Below, piece by piece: positions 46,340-60,243 of a stretch of DNA of 64,000 nucleotides. Position 1 is the first letter of the stretch, and every line of letters starts with the position of its first letter. Location of the stretch: assembly GCA_030549495.1 (NCBI GenBank), contig JAUIRK010000721.1, positions 124,001 through 188,000 of the forward strand. The letters run 5' to 3'. Source of the stretch: Nectonema munidae. Taxonomy: Eukaryota; Nematomorpha; Nectonematoida; Nectonematidae. Both the position numbers and the translations under genes were made by a program. Below the pieces are notes generated by a model. The model was not told the DNA's origin, ran no database searches, and saw only the letters and a program-made list of their open reading frames with translations.

Positions 46340-49300
46340 TAAGTACGTAACGACCCAAAATTTGAAATAGAAATTCTTTTTTGGTAAAGTTAAAAAACTA
46401 AATAAAGAATATATATTTATCCTACTCTTTGATTTTATTCATTATGAATACCAACTTGGCCTTATCCATCCTTCTGTCTATATTTAGATTCTTATGTGAA
46501 AAGTAAGCTTTTGAAAACATATTTGAATATATTTGTTTAACAATGGCAATATTTGCTAAAAAAATTGTCCACATGAATTTCATTTACATCCAAATATAGG
46601 CTGTTGATAAATACTTTCCAAAGGAGAAGTCATTTGTGAATAAAATTTTGATTCTCTTTATTGAGTTTCTTCGTTTCTCAACTTCAAAATATAAACTGAA
46701 AAATTTTGAAGGAAGGAATACTAAATAAACAAAATATCAATCTAACTAAATAAACAAAATATCAATATATCTAACTAAATAAAAAGGAACGAATTAAACA
46801 TCAATTTATCAAGTAACTAATTGACTATAACAAACTATTGCTACAAAACTACCAATAACAGCATATACATATGAATTTATTGAAACTTAAATTATTATTT
46901 TGATTTGAACGAAATTTATATGTATCTTCTTGAATGGATGCACACACTTTAATACTTTTCTTTAATTAAATGTCTTTTTCTCTATTTAAGTGAGTAGAAG
47001 AAAAATTGGAAAATGGAACACTTTTACAACTTTACCTAAGCCAGCACCATCATCACCAAATTCATAGTATGCATTTTGTTTAATGTTTAATAACTTTTTT
47101 CACTTATGAAAATAAGTATTTTTTCTACATTTGATCGTTTTACTTTTGAAAAGTAAACACTTATCAAAGATAAATAAATAATATATAATAGATGGGAAAA
47201 TTCAAATATCTTTTAATCCAGAATTCTGTTATTTAATATTTAATTCCTCTTATGCTATACCAAAAAAAGTAATTCTGAATTTTTTTCCGACGAGAAAAAA
47301 ATAACAGCGAGAATAGTCAAAAATCTAGAGCCTGCGAATTCTTAGACATACACAATTTATCTAATACACATTTCATCTAAACCGAAGTAAACCTTCTATT
47401 ATTATGAAAAAAAATTAGAGATAGTTTTGTAATTTTTATTAACATAAATGAAAAGTTTAGAAAAAGTGCACAGAGAAAACAAATTAGTTACAGTTACTGA
47501 TTTATAAAGGTAAATTTGCTGTTCGCGTTTTTAATATTATTTTAGCAAACTAACTTTCAAAACAGCAAACTATTCTTTTAAGTTAAGTTTCTTTTAAGTA
47601 ATTATTCTATTAGTTAAGTGTATTATATAAGTTAGTATATTTAACTTCTAGTAAAATCACATGAAAAATTAGTATAATTTCGTATGATAATCTTTTAAGA
47701 TTAGTATGTACTACAAACAAATATATTTATAATTCAGTAAAACTACAAAACAAAACAGTAAGATAGATATATTAATTTGTCAATCAAATCATAGACAACT
47801 CTAATATCAAGGGCGATCTGTTCTGAACACAACAATATTATCGATTTTGAGTCTCTCTATATTTTCTAGATAAATGGTATCTGAAACTTCCATTTTTTCT
47901 GTAAATAAAAGACTTTCAAGGTTTTCTTTACAAAGAAGAGCCAAACCAAAAATTGCACAAATGGGAATTTTAGCTAAAATATAAATACCCTTAGTGAAAA
48001 ATATTTTAAATAGATCATTTTACTTTGTTTCTCTTTTTTATTTTAACAAATTTTCATGTCATTCTTCAACTTATGATTTCTTCCAGACAAATCTTTTTTT
48101 GAACAGAGATGATTGATAACATTATGATATAGATGTAACCCCTCCAAAAATTCCACTTTTATAGCTTCATTGTTGTTTTCAAAATATTTTAATTAATATC
48201 TAAATACAAAAAATTACCTAAATCAAATTACAATATAGGAGGAACCACTTTAGAAAATAAGTAACAAATTATAATACAGAAAAAGAAAATTAAAAGACGA
48301 ATTAATTTTTATCAAATAAATTTTTTTTTAATTTATTTGGAAATTGTATGTGAGTGTTTTTTATATCGACCATATTACCATTTTAATTTTTTTAATTTTA
48401 TTAATACTAATAATCTTGTGTGTGTCTATAAATGGTGTTCAGCATATTACATTAAGTTCAAATCCTTAAAATCAATGGATTTTTTTTAATTAAACTTATA
48501 AAAAGTTTTTTTTTTCAAAATTTAACATTATAACTAGGTTTTCAGTTCTTTGACATCTTTAATTTACCGAGATTAAGAATTGACAAAAAAAACTTGATTG
48601 CTCAGATCATATAAACACTTAATACGTTCAGTTGTTAGTGCATTTTTTTGTTTTAAAAAGTATTTTAACAGCAGTATACTCCGAATTTTATATAAATCCT
48701 ATTTGCCATACTTAAATTATATAATCTTAGTTTAGTGCTGTAAATAAAGAAGAAAAATTTACTGAGATATGGAAAAGTCAAATATAGAGTTTGAGGAACA
48801 AAGTAAAAGAAAACTTAAAATTTTTTTAACATGGAAACACGTTTTTTAGTACAAACTTCTTAGATAATTCATATTTACAAATGCAAACTCTCCATAGTTT
48901 GTTTTAAAGTTTATAAATTACAAAAATCATAATGAATAATAATTTAAACGATGAGTTTCACACTTTTTGCACTTTTATTGCCTCAAACCATCAAAAGAAT
49001 ATTATGTCTGAAAAGTGGAAATTTCTAGCAAAATATAACTTTTTTAATGAATGTCATTATGATTGAACAGCTAATTTATTTAGCTTGATTCTAATTTATG
49101 TTCAATCTAATATTAAAAATTTTATCTCAAATGTAAAAATTATTATTCCGTTTTAAAAAATACAAATTGCTTACAACTTGGCCAAACTAAAAAAATACAA
49201 ATTTGTATAGTATACATTTATTATCAAATTTTATAAAATCGTTTTTTACTATATTCTATAGTAATTTAACTACAAAGCATGGTATAATATTGTTCAAACT

Positions 49301-50815
49301 AACATATGGGTAAATTTACATGTCAATTTCAGTATGACTAACTAACTGGTTTGTAAATATAATTAATTAAATAATAATATATAAAATAATAATTTAATTA
49401 ACCTAAAGTTAATTCTTATTTAATTCTAAATTTTGTTTCCCCACCTATACAATTTCTGTGAAGGGTGTATGTCAGTAAATTGTTCAGGCCTCAAAACTCA
49501 TTAGTGTCTACGGTTGCATCTTAAGTTGGTTATTGTGCACTGAAAGAAGCTCTCAAGGTTACATACTTTAATTAAAGGAAGAAAACATAAAAGAGCGTGG
49601 ATTCAGACTCAACATTATAAAAATGACTTAATGAAATAATCATAAAAATAATTGATTTTGTATTTACATATTTAATAATTTATTAAATGATGTCCCAAAC
49701 CAATTATTTAATTTCTTTTGTTCCGTGATATTTTTAAGCGTAATACTAAATATACCTTAATACAAAAAAACTTTGAAAAACTATAATATTTAAATTTAGA
49801 TGAGTTGTCGGACATTTTATTTTATACTTTGCAGCATTCTTTCAAAGCAGTGTTATTACTATGGCAGTTAAAGTCAACTAAAGTTATTTTTTTAAATTAA
49901 CGTGTTTGAGATTGCTTGGTTAACTAATATTTTATTTTTTTAATTTTAAAGATTTTATCTTATTATTAGATGCAATTGTTTGTAGGTTTTTTACCACCTT
50001 ACTCCATTTTTGTGAACTTACTAACTCGCTACTTTTTTTTATAACTTACTAACATGCAATTTGAATGCAGTCAAACTTTTTCTGTAAAAAAATCTATATT
50101 TTTGTTGTTCTTTTTTCATAACTTATTTATATAGCATTTTGTTTTATTTTTGATATCTCTTTTAATCCTTTATCAATATATTTAGTTTTTTATCAATTCA
50201 TTTTTCGATAAAAAATTTAATTTCTTAAAGTTTTTTTCCATAAAAATTATTGATTACTAATTATGTTTTGTGTAAAATTTCCGTTTGAAATGTTTTTTTA
50301 TAGAGGTCAATTTTTTACTATAAAAATTCAATAATTTAACATTTTTGAGGTCAATTATTAACTGCCCTAGTTATTACTATCGAAGTCCATGATAGGGAAA
50401 TCCTTGCACATTTGAACAAAGGATTTACTTTTGAGGGAAATGATTTGGCTAATCAAAGTCTGCAATTTTTTTTAAATCAACAGCATTTGTAGTGGTAAGA
50501 TTTCACAAAAAACTACAAAATAATCAACCACTAAAATTCCTATTTATTTTAAATACTTTGAGAAAAATAAATTAAAAAAGATATTTTATATAAAAAAAAA
50601 TAAATTTATAATTTTTTATCATTTATTTTTTTTATATAAAGTTGTCATTTCATGCTATTTTTTCTTTTTGATCCACTCTACTTTTAACTGGAATTTTCTA
50701 GATCATTTATTTTTTTTGAAACTTTTTTTTTCTGGTAGAAACATTCTATACTAAAAAAGCATTTTATCTATCAGTTTTGAAGTCCATTATAAATAATATT
50801 TACAGGTATTTTTAT
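46340..50815. other. very AT-rich stretch without a recognisable gene
   Basis: No frame of note lies in this interval. A 25-base unit (AAATAAACAAAATATCAATC plus TAACT) is repeated twice at about 46724-46775. A CATTTGTAGTGG at 50484-50495 matches half of the palindrome inside the neighbouring piggyBac, so that element, or a second decayed copy, may extend this far left. Confidence 0.4.
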
Positions 50816-50890
50816 GTTTATATTTTACCACTACAAATGTAGTGGATGGTACTTACATGATAAAATATATTTATTTTTTAGAATTAGAAA

Positions 50891-52699
50891 ATGGATAAAA
50901 GATTACATAAATTTTTATTTCTTCACGACGCTATTGATCAAATAGAATCTTCTAATTTCAATAATGTTGATATTATCCTTACTGGACCTCCGAATGATGA
51001 CCAAAATATTAGTGAAGACGAAGATGTTGATGAAGACAATTTTGAAAATGAAAGAATACCTGGTGAAACTTGCGGTGAAGTTGAAATTTTTTATGATAAC
51101 GAATTAGATAACGGAGAAATAAATCTAGGTTCGAGGAATAATGCTTAGAAAAAAGGAAGTATATTTGAATCTACCTCTATAGAAAATGATCATTTTTATA
51201 GAAAAGTTACTGAACAATGCTCAAACTTAAATCTCCATAATGAATGGGAAATTTTTCATTATTTTTTTAAAGATATTTTTGAACTAATTTTAGATCAAAC
51301 ATTGTTGTATGCTCATGCTGATAAAAACAATTTGAACTTTACATTAAATTTTCAAGAACTCTATAACTTTTTAGGAATAATTTTTCTATCAGGATACAAT
51401 ATAAGAAGTTCTGAGAAAGATTTTTGGTCGAAATCCACAGATCTAGTTTGTGAAGCTGTGACTGAAGTGATGAGCCGTCGTAGATTTTTAGAAATAAAAT
51501 CCTTTTTGCATGTTGCAAACAATTCATCCCTTTCTGGAGCAAAAATGGCGAAGGTAGAGAAACTATATGAGTTGCTAAATAAAAAATTGATTAGTTTTGG
51601 TGTTTTTGAAGAAAGTCTCTCAATAGACGAGTCGATGCTTCCCTACTTTGGCCCACACAGTTGTAAACAATTTATAAAATGGAAACCGATTCGATTCGGT
51701 TATAAATTATGGGTTTTGTCTGGTAAATCAGGAATTCCTTTTTATGTTTCTATTTATCAAGGCAAAACAAGCAATGAAAAAACTCCTTTAGGAACTAAAG
51801 TAATTGAGGACTGTATCAAAGTAATTGAAAATCCTCTAAATCATAAATTATACTTTGACAATTTTTTCTCTTCTTAGTGTTGAAAGATTTGAAAAAAAGA
51901 GGGTTTAGAGCAACTGCAACTATGAGAAAAAATAGGCTGAAAGAATGTTCTCTGATAGATTTCAACAAATTAAAAAAAGAGCCTAGAGGTTATTTTGAGG
52001 TTTACAATAATGCTGAACTGGAAGCCGTTGTGTGGAAAGATAATTCTGTCGTAACTGTCTGCAGCAATTTCGAGGGCGCCTATCCTGTAAACTTTGTAAA
52101 TAGGAAATCTAAATCAAAAGGTAAAACAAGTGTGAAAAGACCAAATTTAATCAAGTCGTATAATTGTTGCATGGGTGGTGTGGATATTTTAGATAGAAGC
52201 CTTGCTGACTGGAGACCTTCAATCAAAGGAAAGAAATGGTACTGGAATCTGATGATAAATGCATTGAATATTGGATTTGTTTTTTGTAGGAGACTAAACA
52301 ATATTGTAAATGAACAATATCAACCTCAAAAAGATTTTCGAAGGACGATTGTTCAAATTTTGCTGAAAAGAAATCATGTTAGAAAAAGGATACGATCGGG
52401 TCCTTCAAGTGAAATACACGAGGAAGTAAGATTCGATGGTTATGGTCACATACCAAAAAGATTTTCGAAGGACGATTGTTCAAATTTTGCTGAAAAGAAA
52501 TCACGTTAGAAAAAGGATACGATCGGGTCCTTCAAGTGAAATACACGAGGAAGTAAGATTCGATGGTTATGGTCACATACCTCAGTCTTCTCCTGTCAGA
52601 ATTTGTGTTTTATGCAAAAAAAATTGTAGAATTGCTTGCAAAAAATGCAACAAACAACTTCATATTAAAACTTCCTTTCAAAAATTTCATGAAGCTTAA
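50891..52699 (+). pseudogene. piggyBac transposase with three lesions
   Basis: From ATG 50891 (MDKRLHKFLFLHDAIDQI) the frame has an acidic N-terminus (SEDEDVDEDNFENE), a stop at 51146-51148, then continues in the same frame through the catalytic domain. Asp motifs are intact: SLSIDESMLPYFG, KLYFDNFFSS and MGGVDILDRSL. One base is missing near 51875, shifting the frame just after DNFFSS; the next frame (51877-52509) carries LKDLKKRGFRATATMRKN onward. A 127-base tandem duplication (52327-52453 and 52454-52580, one difference noted) shifts the frame again and cuts off the Cys-rich C-terminus, which survives in the other frame at 52590-52699 (RICVLCKKNCRIACKKCN). The decay is modest, suggesting a fairly young copy. 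Confidence 0.88.
52327..52580 (+). repeat. 127-base tandem duplication inside the transposase gene
   Basis: Two adjacent copies begin CAAAAAGATTTTCGAAGGAC and end GATGGTTATGGTCACATAC. I saw one difference (CATGTTAG versus CACGTTAG). Because 127 is not a multiple of three, the downstream frame is displaced. The near identity means the duplication is recent. Confidence 0.95.
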
Positions 52700-52799
52700 T
52701 TTTTTTATGAATAAATTCAGATTTACTTATTTTGTGTTTTTTTATAGACCTCGGTCCATTCACTACATTTGTAGTGCTTATTATTTTTTGAAGAAAAAA

Positions 52800-55700
52800 A
52801 TTTTTTTTTCTTTAAAAAACTATTTTGTAAGTTAAAATTATTGTAAAGATTCAATAAAATTAAAAAAATATGTGCAAAACTAGTATTTTTAATTATGTGG
52901 TCTTAAATGGGTTGAAAACTTTTATTTAGTGAAGTTTCAAATTTGAATATTTATATAAAAATGATTTTGGATTTATGACGTGTTACCCAAGACATCAAAA
53001 TTATTCGCTGATCTTTTTAAAAGTTCCTCTCTAAACATTAATGTGAACGTATCATTATTCTCTTTTACACGCAAACTACGCTTGTCTAGACATATACCAC
53101 TTTTAGATTTAATGATTGCTATCCAAGATTTGGATGATTTATTGCCATTATATTTGACGAATGCACACTTTTTTTGTCTTTAATCAATTTTCCTTTTTCA
53201 CGACGTTATGAATGAATTGGGGAAACGTTTTGAATTTGAAATGGATCTTTACTCCCTTTCAATTTGAAAATCAAAACAACTTCTGGCTTGAAGAGAAATA
53301 AAAATAATTAAAACGTGTATCACAACTGCAAATGTAGACAAATGCGCCAGATGTCACTATGATGTTTGTTGGTGCTATTGCTATTACCTTTATTTCAAGT
53401 TTTACTTTAAAAAAGGAATTCTTAACCGGTAGTGTTCAATGAGAATTTTTAGTGGTCACTTGATAAATTTTTAAAATCATCGAGTTACATAATATATTTC
53501 CACAGTGTGAATTGTTAAATTTTGATAAAGTCATTATATTCATCAATTTCACCTTTTATTCTATCATATTTTTGCATTTGGTAAGTTTAAATATTCTTTC
53601 TAACTAACTATGTGTAGAACTTGAGTCAACTTGCACCAACGAACCCACCCCATTATCAACTCGCCCCATACGTTTTACCTGTGAACTTACTATCCATTTA
53701 TTACTTTTTTTTTTATAACTTACTATTAATGTGCAATATCTTTAACCTTAACTATATATTTTTTAATTAACAAAGAGTTTCTAAAAATATTATCGTAAGA
53801 TTTCTGGAAATAGGAGCAAAATTTTTATGTTAAAGATAAAAAGTAAATATAGAAAATTTCAGTCTAAATTTAAGAAAAATAAGATTCTCAAAAAGACATT
53901 TTTTAGCAAAAATTTATTCAGTATGTATGCTAAAACATAGTTACATAAAAATTTATTTGTTGAGACGGAGTTTTATTTTTCAAAAAGCTTGTAAACTATT
54001 TATGTTTCATAAATTTAATCTATTTTAATTAAATGGGGCAAATTGGTATAACTAATTTAAGTGTGAGTTGACTATATCAACAATGTGTTCAAAAATCTGT
54101 ATATTTTGCAAGAATATTAACGTATTTATAAGATTGAAAGACGAAAGTTACTCTTTGATAGAGCAAATGGAAAATAGTACGAAAGTATATAAAATATTTA
54201 TTTAAGCTGAAATTTCAACCATTTTATTTTAATTTACAAGGGGTTCATACCAGAAAAGGGTTAAGAAAGCCTGATTTGGTTCTAATATAACTCTCATACG
54301 ATGGCAATCAATTCGTACATCGACAACTAATGCCAGCTACTACCCATGGCGGACTGATAATTTCTTGATTTTAATTCTTTGAAGCATAGCTTAAATTACA
54401 ATGTCGTTTGCCATTTTGGCATCAATTGTGTTAAATGTGTGTGATAACAAACTCAGTGGATTTTTCTTATTTGATTATTTTATTTGCTTGATTAAAAATT
54501 GTGTTTGGTTTGGAAACTTGCATACATATGTTTATTATTAAATGTTTATGAATAACACATAAATTATCAATATGAAAATATAAAAAACTCATAATCTGTA
54601 CACAGTAAAAACTCTCATTACGAGAGATTGAGACCGAAATTTTTGATTTTTTTGCCAAAGAAAACCCACCAATATCGAAGTAGACTTCCTATTTACCTAT
54701 ATTAGTCACAAATTTCAATTTTTTGATGTTTATACGCATGTTCTGTTATACAAAAAGCAGACAATATTAAGTATTTTCATATAAAAGTTTTACGACCGAA
54801 CAAAGCCCCTCTCCCCCAATAGGATATCCACAGCTAATCGCATATCCAAACCGTTCATTGATGTCTAATTGCCATCACTAATTAATTAAGCAGTAGGATG
54901 ATAATCCAGTGATTAATTACAACATATTTTCATTTATTATCAAAAACATTTCTTCCATACTTACTTATCTTTAAGTTTTTATAGTCTTGAGACTAGATCA
55001 AATTGCAAGCTTGATTACAGTAGTCTTTGTTACTATTGTTACTTTTATCTTTTTGGTGTATACTTCTTTGTCTTTTGTTGGTATTGTTGATAATAATAGT
55101 ATAGTTTACATTACATATATTTATTTATCCCCCCCCCCCCTCTAATTAGCTCCAATTCTTATTATTAGATGCAATTGTAGGCAATCTTCTTTAAAGCAAG
55201 TTTCACCATGACGAATATGCAATTGCATGCATATTTTTTGTGTGCCTTATATATACATCATTCTAACCACGCATATTAAAATTACTGTTTGTAAACAATA
55301 GTAAGCGGTCATGATAATGTTAATCATAGACTCAACGCATATATTATAGCTATTGATTGCGTGTCTATATGCTTACTAATAAACACTTGAATTTAAAATT
55401 TATTTTTGTTTGTCCATTTTTAATCTAATTTCATTCCATCATATTATTCGTATATCAAATACTTTCTTCTGCGTCCTTTTCACTTTCTCTTTTATCGTCT
55501 GCTTCTGTAACATATCGTTCCCTGTTCCTCTTTCTCTCTTTCTAATATATACAAATAAGAGAACTGTTAAATTGAAGCCATTTTTTCCTTTATGAAAGAA
55601 CATGTGTACGGCGAACTTGTTGCTTTAGTTTCCAAAGCGGCTATTAACTTTTCATGGCCACTCCTCATTATTTTCCTTCGAACACAACCAAAGTTACTAC

Positions 55701-57660
55701 TACCTCTTCTCCCTTCATCATTTGTTGAACCTTGAAACATTTAAACTGAAAATAAAACCACACATCTCTCTCTCTCTCTTGCTGAGTTGTCATCATGTGT
55801 TTATTTATTTTATGCTCTTCTCTAGATGTTAACTATGCACGAAGCGTTACTTGATTCCAAACGACATGTTATACCATGTTTGTGTGGTGAGCAAACAAAT
55901 TTGTCAACTCCAAACCTTTAAATAATCCCGAACGATATACGAAGTACAAAATGTCAAAATTAATTTTAGCAACAAACTCTTTCGTATTTTAATCCTCATT
56001 ATTTTAATGATATCATCTGCGCTAAAATTGTGATCTTTATTGTTCTTCTGAGATTAAATCTCAATTATCATATCCCATTCATTCTGCTAAGTCACTATAA
56101 CTACATCCAGGCGTTGTATATTTTTCTTTAAAAGGAATTGAGTTTTATTATGCCATTTTCATCTTGTGATAACTTCGAAAAACTGTCATTAAGATCAAAG
56201 CTTTGTTCCCACGAAAAGAAATGCTGGACTAAATGGTAATATTTTTTTATATTGTGAAATATAAAGATTAATAAATATGAAAGATTTCATATATTACAAT
56301 CATATTTCTCATCATGTGTCAAAATTTTGAAAGTAAAGTTGCCTATAAATATTTTTAACTACTACTTTGAATATATACGACTAATTTTTCAATGTACTAA
56401 TGTATTCATATCTGCTATTTTTAGCTAAAAAAATTAGAACACTGTTTTAGCTATTTTTCTTTCTAACTAGACCATTATTCGCTATTTGGGAGGGTGGGCA
56501 TGCAATTGGCTTAATCAGTGTAGGTGAATGTCCTCTTCCACTCTTAAGAGTATAAAAGCTTGGTTAAAATAATTTGTTATACTAAAGACTTGAGAAAGGT
56601 TGTTTCGACGCCTTGTTTTGATACAACAAGGTACTTCGATCTTATCCATCTTGGTACTACGAGCCGTTAATTTGTTCCTTCTGGATATAAACACTCCATT
56701 CTACATTTACGTTTATGGTCTGTAGATCCATTATAACACGGGATCCAATATAACGAAGGGGGAGGGATCTTTCCTCCCGTTTTTTTATTGGAATATTGTA
56801 AATTTTACAATTTAATTTAAATTTGTAGATACTAAATTTTACTTATTCTCTCTGTCACTTTGCTTAACACTTTTAAAAGTGTCTTTTGGGGTTGGGAAAT
56901 AATAAAGGTCGTGGAAACAGATGCAACTGACTGACTTCTTCAACAACCCCAGGGATCAAATTAAATCTCACAAACTTCATTTACTTTCTTCAATAAACTT
57001 ATTTCTCATTTCATTGTACATGTAGTGGGATAAAGCATACATTGGTAAAACATGCGAACCGAAATTATAACAAGTGTTCCAGGAGATCCGTTATTACGTA
57101 GATACCACACAAAATTAATTTTCTACCAAGAAGTTGTTTGAAAAATTTTTACATTCAAATGCAGAACACTTTGTAATATAAGCGTAAATTACATGTAAAT
57201 ATTGACAACGTAAATTAACAAAAAAAACATAATTATGAAATTTAGTGTTCATTTTTTTAAAAAGTTAAGCAGAAACTGTTTTTTAAATGTGGGTGGGGGA
57301 GGGGGCTAGAGATAACCAATAAGTGCTATTCTTTTAAAAGAAAATTTTTTGAACGAATTTTGTATAGTGAGCATTTAAAATCTGCCATATTGATCTTCTG
57401 ACTTGACACAATTTTTTAAAACCGATTATACACCTTCTTTTTCCTACATAAAAATTTATTAATACGGCAGTGAGCGAAAAAAAAATAACTAAAAATTTTC
57501 GTCATATTCAGTAATTCTCTTTCTTACACCCTGTAATTATACTCATTTGCATTTTGTTCTGAACCTAATGTGACTCTCAAATTAAACATAAGTTAAAATT
57601 AAATCAATTATGAATAAAGTTAAACATTAGAGATTTTTTAATAAATCATACATTTTATCT
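52800..57660. other. AT-rich stretch with weak transposon-end traces
   Basis: CAGTAAAAACTCTCATTACG at 54605 and GGATCCAATATAACGAAGGG near 56741 resemble pogo/Tigger-like terminal repeats, but I could not pair them. A C12 run lies at 55129-55140 and a short (TC)n at about 55764-55780. A GC-richer block at 55590-55740 can be read as VYGELVALVSKAAINFSW, but there is no supporting partner. The 67-codon frame at 52980 has no recognised domain. Confidence 0.35.
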
Positions 57661-57665
57661 AGTTT

Positions 57666-58113
57666 CACTTGCGGATTTAAAGGGGGCGGAACCGGCGTAC
57701 GTCCCCCTCCCCTCCTCCCTAAAATTGCATTGCCAATTGCTTGAAAATTTATCTTGATATAATTCTTTTCGTAGAACTCAAATATTATGATGATTTCTGC
57801 AACTCGTTTTTTAGATTCAATCTTTCTCTAAAGTGAGAAGCCCTAAAAAGTTTTTTATGTTTCAATCGTAGTTAAGTGTGACACTTATTACTTTTATATT
57901 ATCAAATTTTTTTAAATTTATTATTTAAATACATCAAGTTTTACCACATCAATTCACTTTGCAGTTCAATGAATGAGGATCGTTTTAATGCTCTCATTCT
58001 TCTTTTTGTTTTAAAAATTTTTGATAAAGCTTAAATTTATATGCTTGAAATTTGTGTTCTAGTTTAGTAAAATCCGCCCCGCCCCCTAATACCAAGTTCT
58101 AGATCCCCCCCTG
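57666..58113 (+). mobile_element. hAT-like MITE with G/C-rich ends
   Basis: The left end CACTTGCGGATTTAAAGGGG aligns with the reverse complement of the right end, CAGGGGGGGATCTAGAACTT, over the outer 16 bases (about 11 matches). Both are followed internally by a GGGGGCGG block. CAGTGGCGGATCTAGA-like ends are typical of hAT MITEs. The centre is AT-rich and non-coding. Flanking bases share only AGTTT, so the target duplication is uncertain. Confidence 0.5.
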
Positions 58114-58119
58114 AGTTTT

Positions 58120-59830
58120 TATGATCCACTAATTTAAATTTAGATATAATATTTCAATAATTGAAAAATGATAAATTTTGGATAACATTGCAAATCCAAA
58201 AATTGACCAATTGATATTTATTGACTTTTCCCATCTAATTTTTAAGCATGTGAAGGATTCAGAGAATTCAATTAAATATGATTTAGTAATATGACCGGGC
58301 ATTCAGGAGCAAACCGGCCATTTGTCCGTGGCCCATATTTTTACTTCAGAGTTCTTTCTTTAGATGCAAATACTAACAATAAAAACCTAAAATTCTGAGA
58401 GTTTTCAAATATTTAATTTTTTATAGTCTTATACATTCAAAAAGTGTATTATTTTCAAATATTTGAAAAAAACATAAGAGCACAAACTGTCAGGAATAAG
58501 AAAACAACACACATTCATGCACACAACTAAGTTACTTTAATTAGTTTAGCGATTTATGCGTAAGGTTTCTACATTTTACATCATGAAACCAAGACAAAAT
58601 GGTGTTGAAAAAGGCACGAATACGAATATGAATTTCTTACAAAAATAATTGATATGAAAATTACTTTGAAAGTAAAAGGGTTTTTATACTAAGGGAAGAG
58701 ATAAACAATAACGTTTGAAGCTAAATTTTTCCAAACTCTTTTGACATATATAAGATTACGAATGAAAAACCGAGATTCTTATAAATCCTCCAGTATTTCA
58801 ATTTTAAGCGATGACAAAACTGCTACAATCCCCGAAAACATGGACATCTCACAACCTATATATTTCTTATATAGCACATGAGGCAAGGCCCCTCCAAGTT
58901 ACTGGCAATAAGCTCATTCTAGCAATATAAGGCAAATAAAATGAAAATATAGAAATATTATTGGCGGTGGCGATCTAATCGTTATATTTTCTTAAGATAT
59001 TTCTTCTACCTGTAATGGAAAGCAAATTATAAACAATTATTCGTTGGTATGAGGAACGTAGATGGAGATATAAAACATGATGAAAATTAGAAATGTTGGC
59101 AACAAATAGAAAGAGACTTGTAGGAAAATGAGCTCATAAGCACAAAGAATAGAGTCGTTATAAGCAATATTTGTTAATTTAGGACCAACAAAAAGAGATT
59201 AAGTAAAGATATATATAAGGAGGTGTTTTTAGGTTTGTATAGAATCCCACTTTGATTCTTGACCATCTCGATTTCGAATCATAGCTTTCCAACTGGACTC
59301 TCCATCTTTTTATACACAATCAATTCAAAAAATAAGTTCTATCTCGGTTGAAACACTCGACTGTACCTTATGCAATATGATTTATTCAACCATATATATC
59401 ATACAACACAATCAATGACAAATACCGTAAGCTTTTCAAAAAAATTGTCCTAATTTTTCATTTTGGCCTTTTGAAGAATACTGGTCTCATGTGATAACAT
59501 TTCTATTCATTTGGGCTCCTGTTCTTAAAAAGCCTAGTTAATTTATAAATTAACTTGTAAGTTAGTTATAATAATGGTCCCAACTCCCTATATCTTAAAT
59601 CAAATTAGACTTATGTTCTTCAAAAGATTCCAAATACGTGAGAACTAAGCGTGATGATTCGACTAACTATTGAATGCAGCTAGGAAATCCTTCTCTCAAT
59701 TCTGTCTATGATTAAATTATGATCATTCAACACTCGATACCCAAGTTTCCTTAAATTCAAAATAAGGACCTATATGTATATTATATTATTTTTGTAATAA
59801 TAGTTTCTGCTTAGTTAGCTAGTTTGTTAG
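58120..59830. other. AT-rich stretch without a recognisable gene
   Basis: Nothing coding-like or repetitive was recognised in this interval. Confidence 0.4.
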
Positions 59831-59834
59831 ATTA

Positions 59835-60209
59835 TTATTTAGTTGCTTTGTTTTCTTTCTTAGAGTATATTTGGTTTAGTAATAGTTTTTTGAACATTCT
59901 GGTTATGGGAAATTTTTCTGTGATCGAATTCTCTTTCAGCTGTTGCCTTCGCGTGTGATTTGGTACAAAAAATATATTTTTTTTATTGTCTTCAAAAAAT
60001 GTAGCAGATGTATTTATCAAAGGAATCTTCATTGTGCAATTATCACTCAAGCATGTAAATTCAGATGTACTCCTTGATTCTTTAAAACGATTCAAGCATG
60101 GAAAGAAGGAAGGAGAGAGTTTTTCATACAATCTTAGAAAATGTTTTTTATTCAAAATTGAGGTACTACACATCGAATCAAATAATATACATTGCATAAA
60201 TAAGTTCAT
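59835..60209 (-). CDS. candidate terminal exon of an unknown host gene
   Basis: A 124-codon minus-strand frame ends at TAA 59835. An acceptor-like site with a pyrimidine-rich tract (CTTTCCATGCTTGAATCGTT then TTAAAG) allows an exon starting near 60083 with ESRSTSEFTCLSDNCTMK, then PNHTRRQQLKENSITEKF and LLLNQIYSKKENKATK. The segment is Lys/Asn-rich and unlike any transposon protein I know. No upstream exon was found. It could still be a chance frame in AT-rich DNA. The overlapping plus-strand frame is less coding-like. Confidence 0.3.
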   Translation of the reverse strand: MNLFMQCILFDSMCSTSILNKKHFLRLYEKLSPSFFPCLNRFKESRSTSEFTCLSDNCTMKIPLINTSATFFEDNKKNIFFVPNHTRRQQLKENSITEKFPITRMFKKLLLNQIYSKKENKATK

Positions 60210-60243
60210 TATTCAAGTCCTTCATTTCATATGAATGAAGTAT

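Larger units (their letters stand above)
50828..52776 (+). mobile_element. piggyBac element with palindromic subterminal repeats
   Basis: CCACTACAAATGTAGTGG at 50828-50845 and CACTACATTTGTAGTG at 52761-52776 lie just outside the transposase gene and face each other as inverted copies that are also palindromes themselves. The right one is preceded by CCATT and the left one followed by GGATGG, extending the inverted match. True TTAA termini should lie a little outside but I could not identify them, so these coordinates are minimal. The layout parallels the palindromes in the piggyBac at 41.4-43.5 kb, with a different sequence. Confidence 0.75.

Noticed and set aside
53430-53450. TTAACCGGTAGTG as a further TTAA MITE end
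   Set aside because: Only the first few bases match the family and no inner block or opposite end is present.
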